Notes: a model not told the origin generated them from the letters alone. DNA of 64,000 nucleotides from CAWBOY01 sp963790585 (GCA_963790585.1 CAWBOY010000007.1:682001-746000), one strand, 5' to 3'. Counted from the stretch's first letter, positions 47,681 through 59,509 are shown. Program-made: numbers and translations.

Positions 47681-48535
47681 CTAGGCGGCGGCTTGCAAAG
47701 ACATGGCGGCGCTGAGAGGTTTGAACGCCTTGAGTACGAGCACCCGGCCAAACATTCGTTCGAGGATGGGCAACGGCAGCCAGCGACAGATATGAGGCAC
47801 TTCGGAGCGACGGAGTTGGCGCTTGCGGACGCGATGCTCGACAAACGGACCGAATAGCCGTCGAATCGTCCAACGGCTATAGGCGACCGGCCCCGTCGGC
47901 GACGAGGAGGCGCGCGTCCAGGGGAGCCAGCTGCGGCACCAGAAGTCGATGTCATAATAGGCCGGCGTCACGGCCAACACCTTGCCGCCGGGTTTGAGGA
48001 CGCGATAGATCTCGTCGGCCAAGGACTGCGGATCGGTGGTTTCCTGCAACAGGCCGGTGAGGCAAACCACATCGATCGAGGCCGACCTCAAGGGTAGGGT
48101 AGAGGGACCGGCATGAAGAAATTGACCGGGGAAACCGCGTAGACTGAAGTTACGCTGGACCAGGGCAAGCTGTTCTTGCGAGGAGCTACAGACACAGACT
48201 TCCGCGCCGTTACGGGCGTATTGGACCCAATCGGTACCCAGCCCCGCTCCCATGCAGAGGAGCGTTTCGCCTTTGTGTTTTTGAAATTCGAGAAGATGGG
48301 GAATCCAGCGACCATGGCGGGCGTGGCGGGCATGTTCGACGTCGAGAAACCACTGGAGCGAAAACGGCTCGGCGCCCGCTCGTATCCGCTGCATGCCGCC
48401 GAAAACCTCAGCGGCGACGAGGCGCAAGGTCAAAGCGGTAGCGGCGGGCAGCGTCGGCGCCAGCGCGAAATCGTGCGCCGATCCCGCGCGCGCGCCGCTC
48501 CACAATTGCAATTTCCCGGAAAACGAATCAGCCAT
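47681..48535 (-). CDS. class I SAM-dependent methyltransferase
   Basis: The Rossmann core shows motif I in TLLCMGAGLGTDWVQYARNGAEVCVCSSS and motif IV/V in SIDVVCLTGLLQETTDPQSLADEIYRVLKPGGKVLAVTPAYYDIDFW, a Methyltransf_11 pattern. An N-terminal region of about 95 residues precedes the core, with SLQWFLDVEHARHARHGRWIPHLLEF. The C-terminus has a hydrophobic helix. The substrate is not evident. The ATG at 48535 lies behind AGGAAGGA. It stands alone between the polysaccharide-export and arginyltransferase genes, all on the minus strand. Confidence 0.85.
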   Translation of the reverse strand: MADSFSGKLQLWSGARAGSAHDFALAPTLPAATALTLRLVAAEVFGGMQRIRAGAEPFSLQWFLDVEHARHARHGRWIPHLLEFQKHKGETLLCMGAGLGTDWVQYARNGAEVCVCSSSQEQLALVQRNFSLRGFPGQFLHAGPSTLPLRSASIDVVCLTGLLQETTDPQSLADEIYRVLKPGGKVLAVTPAYYDIDFWCRSWLPWTRASSSPTGPVAYSRWTIRRLFGPFVEHRVRKRQLRRSEVPHICRWLPLPILERMFGRVLVLKAFKPLSAAMSLQAAA

Positions 48536-48671
48536 GCCGTCCTTCCTTGGACAGGCGCGAGGAATCATTCCTCAAAGTCAATCGATGGGATAATGAATGA
48601 AGGAAAGCATGTCAAGGCTGAGTGGATGGCTTGGATTCATGTTTTGGTGAAAATAGTCTCACCGTGCATAC

Positions 48672-49459
48672 TCAATCTCGCAACGTCCGCCATACCCCAT
48701 CTTCCCCGCGCACCTCATTCGGCACAAAGCGCCCCTTGTACTCTGACGACCGGCAGCCTTCGACGTAGTAGCCCAAATGTACATGGGGCAAGCCGCGCGC
48801 GCGGCCTCGTCGACGATGCGGAGGACGTTGTAGGTGCCGAGCGACAGATGCCGGTGTTGAGGATCGTAAAAGAAGTAAATGGCCGATAGACATCCAGGTA
48901 GCGGTTCCCAAAGCGATGTTGGCGGGGCCGAGTCGGTCGCGCCGCCCCAGCCGTCTCGGGCGGGGCTTGCTGGCAGAGCATCGACATAGCCGACGCCGAC
49001 GAGCTGACTCTCGTGATAGTAGGTCCATTCTTCCGTGGGAAAAGGATGATCCACGAACGATTCGGCATAGCTGGCTTCATCCTTGGCGGGATGCCGTGGC
49101 CAAGCCTTGGAATCGCTCTGATATTCGTGAAAGCGATCGTAGAGGGCCAATCGCGCAGCGTCGACTCGCGGCGGGCCGATGCGGAGTTCGACGACATCCT
49201 GGTTGGCCTTCCAGGTCCGCTTTTGGCTGCGGTCGGGCCGAAACGTGGCCACGGGCACACGAATCGGCTGGCACATACGGCAGCCTGAACAGGCCGGGCG
49301 GAACAGCATCATGCCGAAGCGACGCCAACCATCCAACATGCGGCGTTGATACTCGGCCGGCGTCATCGACGCGACGTGTTCATATTCCAAGCTCGCTAGT
49401 CGGTCCGGCAAGTAGCCGCACGTGCTCTGGGGGGCAACATAGCGGAACAGCGATTCCAT
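48672..49459 (-). CDS. bpt: arginyl/leucyl-tRNA--protein transferase (frameshifted near 3' end)
   Basis: The protein has the N-end-rule transferase pattern: CGYLPDRLASLEYEHVASMTPAEYQRRMLDGWRRFGMMLFRPACSGCRMCQPIRVPV, then a Cys-rich GCRMC metal or structural site, RFHEYQSDSKAW and LSAIYFFYDPQHRHLSLGTYNVLRIV. Near 48800 a one-base indel moves the end into another frame, PHVHLGYYVEGCRSSEYKGRFVPNEV, which is the conserved ATE/Bpt C-terminus and ends at 48672. The enzyme adds Leu or Arg to proteins with acidic or other N-terminal residues, to send them to ClpAP/ClpS. Confidence 0.9.
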
Positions 49460-49462
49460 GTC

Positions 49463-50241
49463 TCATTTCCGTTCCAGGTCTCGAAACGCCCTATATGTCA
49501 GCCAATCGCTCCACGAGCGCGGCAGATATTTTAGCAGCCGCACCTGCCAGGCGCTGCGAAACGGGAAAGCGTGATACGAGCGCCGACGCCGAATCGCCTG
49601 AATCATACGTGGCACGGCGTCGGTTAATTCCATCATGCCTGCATGGGCTGGGATTTCAAGCGGAGTCGTCATCGGCGTGCGAATGAAGCCGGGGCAAAGT
49701 GTCGTCGCCGAGATGTTGAACGGCCGCAGCTCGACCCGCAGCGAATCAAACAGCGCATTGACTCCCGCCTTGCTCGCGCAATACCCCGCCATGTGAGGCA
49801 GCCCGCGATAGGACGCCAAACTCGACAACGCCACCAAATGCCCGCGGCGCCGCTCGCGCATTCCGGCCAAGACCGCGTCGATACTATTGGAGACACCAAT
49901 GAGATTGACATTCACCTGAGCCGCAAAGTCTTCCGCCTTATACTCCGCCGCTGGCGTCGCTCGCCCAATTCCCGCGCTGGCGATGAGCATATCCGTAGGC
50001 CCGACGCGCAGCTTCGAGGTCCGTCACCGCGGCACGAAGGCCCGCGAGATCCGTCACATCCGCCGTCGCCCAGGTGACCGATTTGCCTTTGAGTTCAGCG
50101 GCTAGAGAAATAAGCGGGCCCTCATGAAGATCGATGGCCGCGATGCGCAGCCCCTTCCGTCGCCAGCGCGACCGCGAGCGAGCGGCCAATGCCGCTGCCG
50201 GCACCGGTGATGAGGACGACGCGGTCTTGGAATTCGTGCAT
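49463..50241 (-). CDS. short-chain dehydrogenase/reductase (frameshifted twice)
   Basis: From an ATG at 50241 the frame reads MHEFQDRVVLITGAGSGIGRSLAVALATEG, the TGxxxGIG cofactor motif. A second frame continues RIAAIDLHEGPLISLAAELKGKSVTWATADVTDLAGL. A third begins LIASAGIGRATPAAEYKAEDF and has the Ser-Tyr-Lys site in LVALSSLASYRGLPHMAGYCASKAG, then LCPGFIRTPMT. The joins are near 50150 and 49995. A family-specific end RRRRSYHAFPFRSAWQVRLLKYLP suggests the DltE/YqjQ-like SDR branch with a C-terminal membrane-binding part. It starts just upstream of bpt, which ends 4 bp before. Confidence 0.88.
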
Positions 50242-50295
50242 GCGGAGTTACTCTTTGCCAATGGCAGACCTACTAGCCCCAAAGGACAGCGCGGG

Positions 50296-51184
50296 TTAGG
50301 TTGGAGCTTCTGTTATCGCTCGCACCAAAGCATCCACGTAAAACGTCACCTGCAGTTTCACCGCGAACTCCACGGTGCGAGCATCTTCCGATACTATCTC
50401 ATTCTCCGTCAGATCGTAGGCGCTCCCCGCCAGCTTGGACAGGAGGCCACGTCGATCGAGCATTTTGTCTGCTTTGGCATCACTCACGAGATGGCCGGCG
50501 TGATTGAAGATCGACGCGAGAGCGACGATTCGCATACCCGCGGTGCCGGCCACGCTCTCCGCGTTCGCGCGAGCGTTGGAGAACGCCACCGCCATCGCCG
50601 CCTTTACCTGATTGTCGTCGAGTCGAGAAATGAACAGGAAGATGGGAGCCGGGTCGTCCTGCGGCATCTCGTGCATTCGCTGCATTTGGGCCATCATGTG
50701 CTGGATCTGCTCTTGCGGCGAGTCCCAGGTTTTTGGTTCCTCAACCGGTTCGGGCGGCGCCACATCTTCATTGGCTTCAAACCGCAGCCTATCCAAGAGC
50801 ACCAAGGCTTCCTCCGCCGACATCAAGGCGATATTCCATCGGGCGGTGAGAACCATGACTACATCGCGATTCCGTTCGTCTGTCGTCGGTTTGCCCTGTA
50901 ACTTCCTCTGCGTCTTTACGGTCTCCGCCCGCATCTTCATCATTGGATCCATGTCGGCCTGGTCGGCAAAGTGAGGTTCCCCAAACTCAACACTTTCGGC
51001 ACCGAGCCGCTTCAACCATTGCGGCGCCGCCTCGCGCTGCCGCTTCAGCTTGGCCAAACCCAGCTCCAATGTCGCTTCCGAGGCCTTCATGCGGATTATC
51101 ATTAACAAGAACGAAGGGCGTTGCGCGCACCGACGTGACGCCGAAAGTGCTGAGGCTCATTCGAATAGTTTTGTCTTCGACCAT
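50296..51184 (-). CDS. SIMPL (DUF541)-like protein (frameshifted)
   Basis: An ATG at 51184, 8 bp behind GGAGG, opens a frame reading MVEDKTIRMSLSTFGVTSVRATPFVLV. A one-base indel near 51105 then leads into IIRMKASEATLELGLAKLKRQREAAPQWLKRLGAESVEFGEP and on to 50296. The C-terminal phrase AMAVAFSNARANAESVAGTAGMRIVALASIF is the SIMPL signature helix. There is no signal peptide, unlike most SIMPL proteins. An acidic, proline-rich and Met-rich insert (PPEPVEEPKTWDSP, QHMMAQMQRMHEM) sits in the middle. Function is unknown; the family call rests on the two end regions. Confidence 0.65.
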
Positions 51185-51312
51185 GGGCTTGGCCTCCAAA
51201 TAAAGATGGTATGTGTCCCCATAAAAGCGGGCACGATCACACGAACAGAATAGCCTGACCAATTGTTATATTAGGGAGTTCAATTCGATGGGTAAGGCGA
51301 GACAACTTTCGC

Positions 51313-51693
51313 TCACTTCGGCCTTCGCCTTTTCGGATCAAATAGTGCAACGTCAATAAGCGTGATTGCCGCCACGCCGACGATGTAGCAAACCACATCG
51401 TGCCAGGCGAATGTGGTTCCCAAAAGCCAGCGAACCAAGGGATATTGAGCAGCAAGCTGTGCCGGAACGCCAGTGGCTTGAAAGAACTCGATCGCCTCGC
51501 ACACGATCAAGGCAACGGGAGCGACAATCCACCAAGGACGGCCCGAAACGAGAGCGATCGCAAGATAGGCTGCGACGGCGTAAAGCACATCGCCGAGGCT
51601 TTTGTCGTAAAGAGACCAGCCGATGGGATAAAGCCGCGAGAGGAGGCCAAGGGCGATCGTGACGAACAGGGCAACGAGGCGGTGGAGGATCAT
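51313..51693 (-). CDS. DUF2809 family membrane protein
   Basis: The 126-residue protein has four hydrophobic helices and the DUF2809 pattern: LFVTIALGLLSRLY, SLYDKSLGDVLYAVAAYLAIAL, VALIVCEAIEFFQATG and WHDVVCYIVGVAAITLIDV. Function is unknown; the family is widespread. The ATG at 51693 starts at the first membrane helix and is preferred to an upstream start at 51729. Confidence 0.88.
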   Translation of the reverse strand: MILHRLVALFVTIALGLLSRLYPIGWSLYDKSLGDVLYAVAAYLAIALVSGRPWWIVAPVALIVCEAIEFFQATGVPAQLAAQYPLVRWLLGTTFAWHDVVCYIVGVAAITLIDVALFDPKRRRPK

Positions 51694-51850
51694 AATGGAC
51701 AACCTCTCATATTTTCTGGGTCCGAGCAATAATCAATGGCGAGCGTCGCGGCGTCAGCCCGACGTGAACGCTACGAATGCCCCGACGTGCCTGTGACCAA
51801 CACGTCCGGCCGATGGCGCGCCGCTCGCCATGTCTTTTTGCAAGATTCAG

Positions 51851-51878
51851 TTGACAGCGTTCTAATCGCGCCTATAAT
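51851..51878 (+). promoter_or_regulatory. sigma-70 promoter of the tRNA-Ile/tRNA-Ala/23S/5S operon
   Basis: A perfect TTGACA (51851-51856) and a perfect TATAAT (51873-51878) are separated by 16 bp. Transcription should start near 51886, about 145 bp before tRNA-Ile. There is no 16S gene between the promoter and the tRNA. Confidence 0.85.
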
Positions 51879-51958
51879 CCCCCTTGATGGGCTTGGCCGA
51901 TTTTTTGCGCGGGGTGTTCATGCTGGCAATTATTCAATCAATTACCGAGGTCTGCTAA

Positions 51959-52016
51959 GCTCTATCCCATTTATTGACGCTGGATAGAGCCAAACCCACC
52001 GGGGTTTGGCTTTTTT
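51959..52016 (+). terminator. terminator/attenuator-like hairpins in the operon leader
   Basis: GCCAAACCC (51989-51997) pairs with GGGTTTGGC (52002-52010), followed by six T, a classical intrinsic terminator. An upstream stem GCTCTATCC (51959-51967)/GGATAGAGC (51982-51990) shares two bases with it. It lies between the operon promoter and tRNA-Ile, so it must be read through or act as an attenuator, unless the promoter prediction is wrong. Confidence 0.72.
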
Positions 52017-52030
52017 GTTTTTACTTAGCC

Positions 52031-52104
52031 GGGCGTATAGCTCAGTTGGCTAGAGCGCAGCTCTGATAAAGCTGAGGTCCTTGGTTCGAATCCAAGTACG
52101 CCCA
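52031..52104 (+). tRNA. tRNA-Ile (GAT anticodon)
   Basis: The 74-nt cloverleaf has acceptor GGGCGTA/TACGCCC, D-arm with AGCTCAGTTGG, anticodon loop CTGATAA (anticodon GAT), and T-loop GGTTCGAATCC. CCA is not encoded. It is the first gene after the promoter, in the place where the 16S-23S spacer would be in a standard rrn operon. Confidence 0.97.
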
Positions 52105-52123
52105 ATGCGGTCGAATCATGTAT

Positions 52124-52210
52124 TGAAATCGAAAAGGTGTCAGGCACCATTTGTGCGCAGCACCCTTCGGGCCGTTCCGGCAAATGGTGCCCGACACCTT
52201 TTCGATTTCA
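52124..52210. repeat. spacer palindrome A between tRNA-Ile and tRNA-Ala
   Basis: TGAAATCGAAAAGGTGTC (52124-52141) pairs perfectly with 52193-52210, and the inner part (GGCACCATTTG/CAAATGGTGCC) pairs too. The right arm ends at the base before tRNA-Ala. The core is shared with 52294-52388 but the outer arms differ. Confidence 0.92.
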
Positions 52211-52282
52211 GGGGGTGTAGCTCAGTGGGAGAGCGCCTGCTTTGCAAGCAGGATGTCGTGGGTTCGAATCCCTCCATCTCCA
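52211..52282 (+). tRNA. tRNA-Ala (TGC anticodon)
   Basis: The cloverleaf has acceptor GGGGGTG/CATCTCC, D-arm TAGCTCAGTGGGA, anticodon stem CCTGC/GCAGG with loop TTTGCAA (anticodon TGC), and T-loop GGGTTCGAATCCC. CCA is not encoded. It is bracketed on both sides by the two GGTGTC palindromes. Confidence 0.97.
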
Positions 52283-52293
52283 TCGTCGGACTT

Positions 52294-52388
52294 GCGAGTC
52301 CATGAAAAAGGTGTCGGGCACCATTTGTGCGCAGCACCCTTCGGGCCGTTCCGGCAAATGATGCCTGACACCTTTTTCATGGACTCGC
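52294..52388. repeat. spacer palindrome B downstream of tRNA-Ala
   Basis: The outer arms of 22 bp are perfect: GCGAGTCCATGAAAAAGGTG begins the left arm at 52294 and the complement ends at 52388. The central 45 bp (GCACCATTTGTGCGCAGCAC...) is almost identical to the core at 52144-52190. Confidence 0.92.
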
Positions 52389-52810
52389 GGAGGTAAATGG
52401 AAAAAGTATTGAAGTTCCATTGACACCTGTAGTCATGACGAATAGCATTGAAACTGTAAGAAGTTTCTGGCAAAGGACTTAAGTCGAAAACAAGGCTTAG
52501 GTTCCGTGCCGAAAAGGCCCGGTCTCTGATCGGTTCCTGTTCTTTGACAATTTGGCAGCGGTAGATTGTTGCGAGTCACAAGCAACGAGACTATGGATAT
52601 CTTCTCAAGAGATATGTGTAGTCGTAGTTTCTTGAAATGATAGAGAACTCTTGTAAGAGCCTGAGAATAGAGTGGATTTTGTTACTCTATCCCACCGTGA
52701 TGCAGCGGTGGGTGGTAACTTGGAAGTTGGTTGTCTGCTTTCTGTTTTGAGCTTTGGATTCATCCTCAATGGGGATGGAGTCAGGGGCGGCGGGGGGAGG
52801 CGATCAATGC
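52389..52810 (+). other. leader of 23S rRNA with boxA-like site and processing stem
   Basis: TGTTCTTTGACAA (52538-52550) resembles the boxA antitermination site of rrn operons. Just behind it, 52547-52570 (ACAATTTGGCAGCGGTAGAT...) is complementary, with a few mismatches, to 55731-55753 after the 23S gene. An inner stem, GATCAATGCGG (52802-52812), pairs with 55661-55671. These two long-range helices are the expected RNase III processing stem of pre-23S rRNA. No protein gene is seen here. Confidence 0.7.
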
Positions 52811-55660
<2,850 letters not shown>

Positions 55661-55763
55661 CCGCATTGATCCCCTCCCCGGTCCCTCCAAAGACCGGGCA
55701 TATCAGGCTCAGGCAACGTTCTCCGACTCGAACAATCTACCACTGCCATTTGTATACAAGGCT

Positions 55764-55830
55764 CCATCCGAGCCTGAAGCGTTAGCGAAGGAAATCAAAT
55801 ACCCTTCGCTAACGCTTCAGGCTCGGATGG
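55764..55830. repeat. palindrome family 1 inserted between 23S and 5S
   Basis: CCATCCGAGCCTGAAGCGTT begins a 28-bp arm (55764-55791) that is matched exactly by 55803-55830, with an 11-nt loop. Compared with the copy at 302-416, one base in the arm (GTTAGC for GTCAGC) is changed together with its partner on the other arm. Confidence 0.92.
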
Positions 55831-55842
55831 GCCAACGAACTT

Positions 55843-55950
55843 CCCGGTGAGCATACCTGGATGGCCACACCCGTTCCCATTCCGAACACGGCCGTTAAGC
55901 ATCCAGGGCCAATGGTAGTCCTTCGCGGGCGAGAGTAGGTCATCGCCGGG
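55843..55950 (+). rRNA. rrf: 5S ribosomal RNA
   Basis: The 108-nt sequence has the closing stem CCCGGTGA/TCGCCGGG, the loop CACACCCGTTCCCATTCCGAACACGG typical of bacterial 5S, GTTAAGC, and the GGGCGAGAGTAGG end. It follows the 23S gene by 180 bp. Confidence 0.95.
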
Positions 55951-55956
55951 TTTTTG

Positions 55957-55988
55957 CAACACCCCGCTGGGAAACCAGCGGGGTGTTG
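55957..55988 (+). terminator. hairpin after 5S rRNA, likely operon terminator
   Basis: CAACACCCCGCTGG (55957-55970) and its perfect complement (55975-55988) enclose a GAAA tetraloop. The 14-bp GC-rich stem is very stable. There is no good U-tract after it (GCGTTTACGG), but five T lie just before, at 55951-55955. Confidence 0.75.
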
Positions 55989-56234
55989 GCGTTTACGGTT
56001 CCCATCTTCACAATCTTTTCTCAGGCACGCCGTTTGCGATTGATCCAACTGGGTATAATGATAACAATGCTGCCGATCGTGTGAGCGGCCGAGGCCCTGA
56101 CACGTCCCGAAAAACTCGTTCGCACTCTCCACGAACACCTTGCAGCCTTGATCCCCATGCCGAGAATCGTTCCGCGCGATGGCCCCATTGGGACCGAGCG
56201 GAGACACTGTTTCCCCAGGGAGTCTATTGAGCCG

Positions 56235-57096
56235 ATGACGATGGCGGACGCTTTCACTGAGGACATAATAAGCCAGCCCGACAACCTCGAGCCGCGGCTC
56301 ATCTACGCCGATTGGCTCGAAGAGAGAAACGATCCGCGCGGCACATTCATTCGACTCCAGATCGAGCGCTCCCGGCTGCCGGTCCGCGATCCGCTTCGAG
56401 AGGTGCTGAAAACGCAAGAGCGTGAGCTGCTGACCGATCATATTCACGCCTGGGTCGGCCCGTGCGGTAAACTAGTTGATGGTTGGCGCTTTCAGCGCGG
56501 CTTTGTCGAATCGATAAGGATCGACGCCGGCGTCTTTCTTCATAATGCTGCACGACTGTTGCGCCACTGGCCACTGCGTCACGTTCAACTCCTCGCGGCG
56601 GGGCGTTATCTTCCCGACTTGGCCCTTTGTCCGCACTTGGCACGTCTCGATTCGCTCGATCTTTCTTGCAATGCTCTCGACGTGAACGGTGTGGATGCCC
56701 TTTGCATATCGCCTTACCTCGGTAAATTGCGACGCCTGAATTTGTCGGAAAATCATTTGGGCGACGTGGGTCTACGGCGCCTTGCCCGCTGCCGGCGTAT
56801 GGCGAGTCTGGCGCAGCTGGACCTGAGCGGGAACGCTATCTGCGATCGCGGCGCGGCTGCACTTTCTGAATCGAACGCATTTTTCGAGTCTTGCGCGACT
56901 CAACCTGGCAGATAACCACATCGGAGATGACGGCGCGGAGGCTCTGGCGGGCGTCGCATTTGGTCCGACACTGCGCTCATTGGATTTGGCGGACAATCAT
57001 ATTGGCTCGCGCGGCGTAGCGGCGCTACTGGCATCCGCGGGCCTCCGACGGCTAGCGAAGCTCCAATTGCATGGTAATCGAGCGCTATTTGTATAA
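56235..57096 (+). CDS. TIGR02996 domain protein with leucine-rich repeats (frameshifted)
   Basis: The TIGR02996 domain is at the N-terminus: AFTEDIISQPDNLEPRLIYADWLEERNDPRGTFIRLQIE. Leucine-rich repeats follow (LARLDSLDLSCNALDVNGVDAL, LGKLRRLNLSENHLGDVGLRRLA, MASLAQLDLSGNAICDRGAAAL), and after an indel near 56870 two more (SLARLNLADNHIGDDGAEALAG, LRSLDLADNHIGSRGVAALL) run to a TAA at 57094. This architecture is typical of Gemmata-type planctomycetes. The repeats probably bind proteins. Starts at 56235 and 56241 are both possible. Confidence 0.88.
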
Positions 57097-57133
57097 TGGC
57101 AGCTGGCCGAACCGCGTAGGCTCTTCGACAATT

Positions 57134-58039
57134 ATGTCCGATCATTGTAATCCTGTTCCTGATTTCGATGCCCTCTATTGCGCTACCGATGCGCACGGCA
57201 CTCCGATACCGGTCGCGGCGGTTGGCGGCGCGGAGCCGACCGTGTTACAGGCGCTGCGCACCGCATGTGATCGTGGCTGGGTGACGCCCATTGTCACGGG
57301 GCGCGAGGCGGACATGCGTCGCGCGGCGGAAGTGCGCGGGATCGATCTTGCTGGTTTCACTTTGATCGACACCGAAGAGCCAGCTCCGGCGGCGGTGGCC
57401 GAGGTCAAAGCGGGTCGCGCGAAGATGCTTATGAAGGGACAAATCGCAACGCCAGCTCTGCTCAAGGCGATGTTGGATTCGGCGAAGGGATTGCGCGGGC
57501 CGGGTGATATGCCAGATCGTCTTGATGGAAATTCAGCGCGACGGTAGGCGTTTTCTGCTGGCCGATACCGGCATCTGCATTCGGCCGACGCTCGATCAAA
57601 AGATCGACATTCTTCAAAGCGCTCTCGCGGTTGCTCATGGGCTCGGGGTCGAGCAGCCGCGTGTCGCGGTGATGGCGGCGAGCGAATCGGTCAGCGAGGC
57701 GATGCCGGAAACGCTCGACGCCGCCGAGCTTCAGCGGCGCAGCCAGGCGGGGGCGATTGCCGGCTGCGTCATTCAAGGGCCGCTGTCGTTCGACCTCGCC
57801 TATGCCGCCGACGCGGGGGAGAAGAAACGCATCCAGGGTCCGGTCACCGGCGCCGCCGATATCATGCTCTTTCCTGACCTCTCATCGGCCAACCTTACAG
57901 TCAAGGCGATCATGTATACCGCCGGCTGCCGCTTCGGCGGCGTTCTCTGCGGCGCGGCCTGTCCGGTCGTCTTCATGTCGCGCGCGGATACGACGGAGAC
58001 GCGGCTCAATTCGTTGGCATTGGCGCTTGCATCCAGTGA
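57134..58039 (+). CDS. phosphate acetyl/butyryltransferase (PTA_PTB family, frameshifted)
   Basis: The N-terminal part has AVGGAEPTVLQALRTACDRGWVTPIVTG and LMKGQIATPALLKAMLDSAKGLR. After an indel near 57505 the rest reads ICQIVLMEIQRDGRRFLLADTGICIRPTLDQKIDIL, QPRVAVMAASESVSEAMPETLDA, IQGPLSFDLAYAADAGEKK, and the conserved SRADTTETRLNSLALAL. This is the phosphotransbutyrylase-like branch of about 300 residues. The 3' end is uncertain: with one more indel near 58030 it would stop at the TGA at 58037; without it the frame runs on into the antisense dehydrogenase gene. It would convert acyl-CoA and phosphate to acyl phosphate and CoA. Confidence 0.87.
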
Positions 58040-58047
58040 TCCTCACC

Positions 58048-59358
58048 TCACGGGTACAGGCCACGTTTCATTTTCTCCGTCGCCATCTTTTGCACACCCA
58101 AACTTAGCGCCGCCGTGCGCATCGCCAGCTTGCGGCTGGTCGCCAAGGTCCGCACTTGATGAAACGCTCGCAACATCAAGGTCTGCAGCTTGTGGTTTAT
58201 CATCTCCTCATCCCAGAAAAACTGCTGAATGTCCTGCACCCATTCAAAGTACGAGACCGTCACGCCGCCGGCGTTACAGAGCACATCGGGGATAAGGAAT
58301 ATATCGCTATCTTTAATGATCTCGTCTGCGTCAGGCGTGGTCGGACCGTTGGCCCCTTCGGCGAGGACGCGGCAGCGAAGTTTGGCCGCGTTTTCGGCAT
58401 TGATGACACGCTCAAGAGCCGCCGGAACCAACACCGTGCAAGGCATCGTCAACATCTCTTCCGGGTCGATTGCCTCGGAGCCGGGGAAATTGACCACCTT
58501 TCCGGTTTTGGCGACATGGGCATTGAGGGCAGCGAGGTCGAGGCCTTTGGTGTTGCGAATCGAGCCGAAGCGATCGCCGACCGCGATGATCTTGACGCCG
58601 TGGCGCGCCAGCTCGACGCAGGCGGCCGAGCCGACATTGCCAAAGCCCTGGACGACCGCCGTTGATTCCTCCGGCTTGAGATTGAGTTCCTTGAGAGCTT
58701 CGAGGATGCAATAGGTGACGCCGCGCCCCGTCGCCTCACGGCGGCCGACGCAGCCGCCCAGCTCGACGGGCTTGCCGGTAACGATCTCTGGGCAAGCGTA
58801 GCCGACCTTCATGGAATAGGTGTCCATGATCCAGGCCATCGTCTGTTCGTCGGTGCCAAGGTCGGGGGCCATGACGTCCTGGCGCGGGCCGATGATCGTG
58901 AGGACTTCCTCGGTGAAACGGCGTGTCAGACGTTCCAGCTCGCCGAACGACAGGGCCGAGGGATCGACGCTGATGCCGCCCTTGGCTCCGCCAAATGGCA
59001 GGTTCATGATGCCGCACTTCCACGACATCCACATAGCCAGGGCCGCGACTTCGCCGAGATCGACGCTTGGGTGATAGCGCAAGCCGCCCTTGGAAGGCCC
59101 GCTGGTCAGGCTATGTTGCACGCGATAGCCACAGAAAACCTCGGTGCCGCCATGATCCATGCGAACGGGAATGCTGACGATCATGGCCCGTTTGGGCAGA
59201 CTCATGCGATGGAGTACGCCGGGATCGATGTCAATGACCTCGGCCACTGCTTCGAGTTGGCGGCAAGCCATCATGAAGATCGGCGATGTCGCGTAAACCG
59301 GTAACGGCGCGTGTGGGGCCTGGATAACGCCATTTTTGGCGGGAGAGAGAGCGGTCAT
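58048..59358 (-). CDS. Glu/Leu/Phe/Val dehydrogenase (NAD(P)-dependent glutamate dehydrogenase)
   Basis: This 436-residue enzyme has GGLRYHPSVDLGEVAALAMWMSWKCGIMNLPFGGAKGGI with the catalytic Lys, TRRFTEEVLTIIGPRQDVMAPDLGTDEQTMAWIMDTYSM, RREATGRGVTYCI and the dinucleotide fold VVQGFGNVGSAACVELARHGVKIIAVGD. The length and the VLCNAGGVTVSYFEWVQDIQ end fit the class II GDH group. It interconverts glutamate and 2-oxoglutarate with ammonia. It is convergent with the phosphate acyltransferase. The frame is intact. Confidence 0.95.
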   Translation of the reverse strand: MTALSPAKNGVIQAPHAPLPVYATSPIFMMACRQLEAVAEVIDIDPGVLHRMSLPKRAMIVSIPVRMDHGGTEVFCGYRVQHSLTSGPSKGGLRYHPSVDLGEVAALAMWMSWKCGIMNLPFGGAKGGISVDPSALSFGELERLTRRFTEEVLTIIGPRQDVMAPDLGTDEQTMAWIMDTYSMKVGYACPEIVTGKPVELGGCVGRREATGRGVTYCILEALKELNLKPEESTAVVQGFGNVGSAACVELARHGVKIIAVGDRFGSIRNTKGLDLAALNAHVAKTGKVVNFPGSEAIDPEEMLTMPCTVLVPAALERVINAENAAKLRCRVLAEGANGPTTPDADEIIKDSDIFLIPDVLCNAGGVTVSYFEWVQDIQQFFWDEEMINHKLQTLMLRAFHQVRTLATSRKLAMRTAALSLGVQKMATEKMKRGLYP

Positions 59359-59384
59359 GGGACCTCCATGAAAGGGGAGAGAGA

Positions 59385-59486
59385 CTTATATAGCCCCCAG
59401 CTTGCCGGGGGTTGAACCCGCGACACTGCCGTGCTATATCCAAAACCAAAACAAATACACCCCCGGCAAGCCGGGGGCTATATAAG
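59385..59486. repeat. palindrome family 2, long-loop copy
   Basis: CTTATATAGCCCCCAGCTTG (59385-59404) begins an arm of 28 bp matched by about 59459-59486, with a 46-nt loop. This is the same family as 22292-22355. It separates the MoxR gene stop from the glutamate dehydrogenase start, both on the minus strand. Confidence 0.85.
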
Positions 59487-59509
59487 GAATTGTTTCTATT
59501 TAGATTATA

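Noticed and set aside
57504..58295. Phosphate acyltransferase extended to 58295
   Set aside because: The last 85 residues are antisense to the intact glutamate dehydrogenase gene and do not resemble the family, which ends near LNSLALAL.
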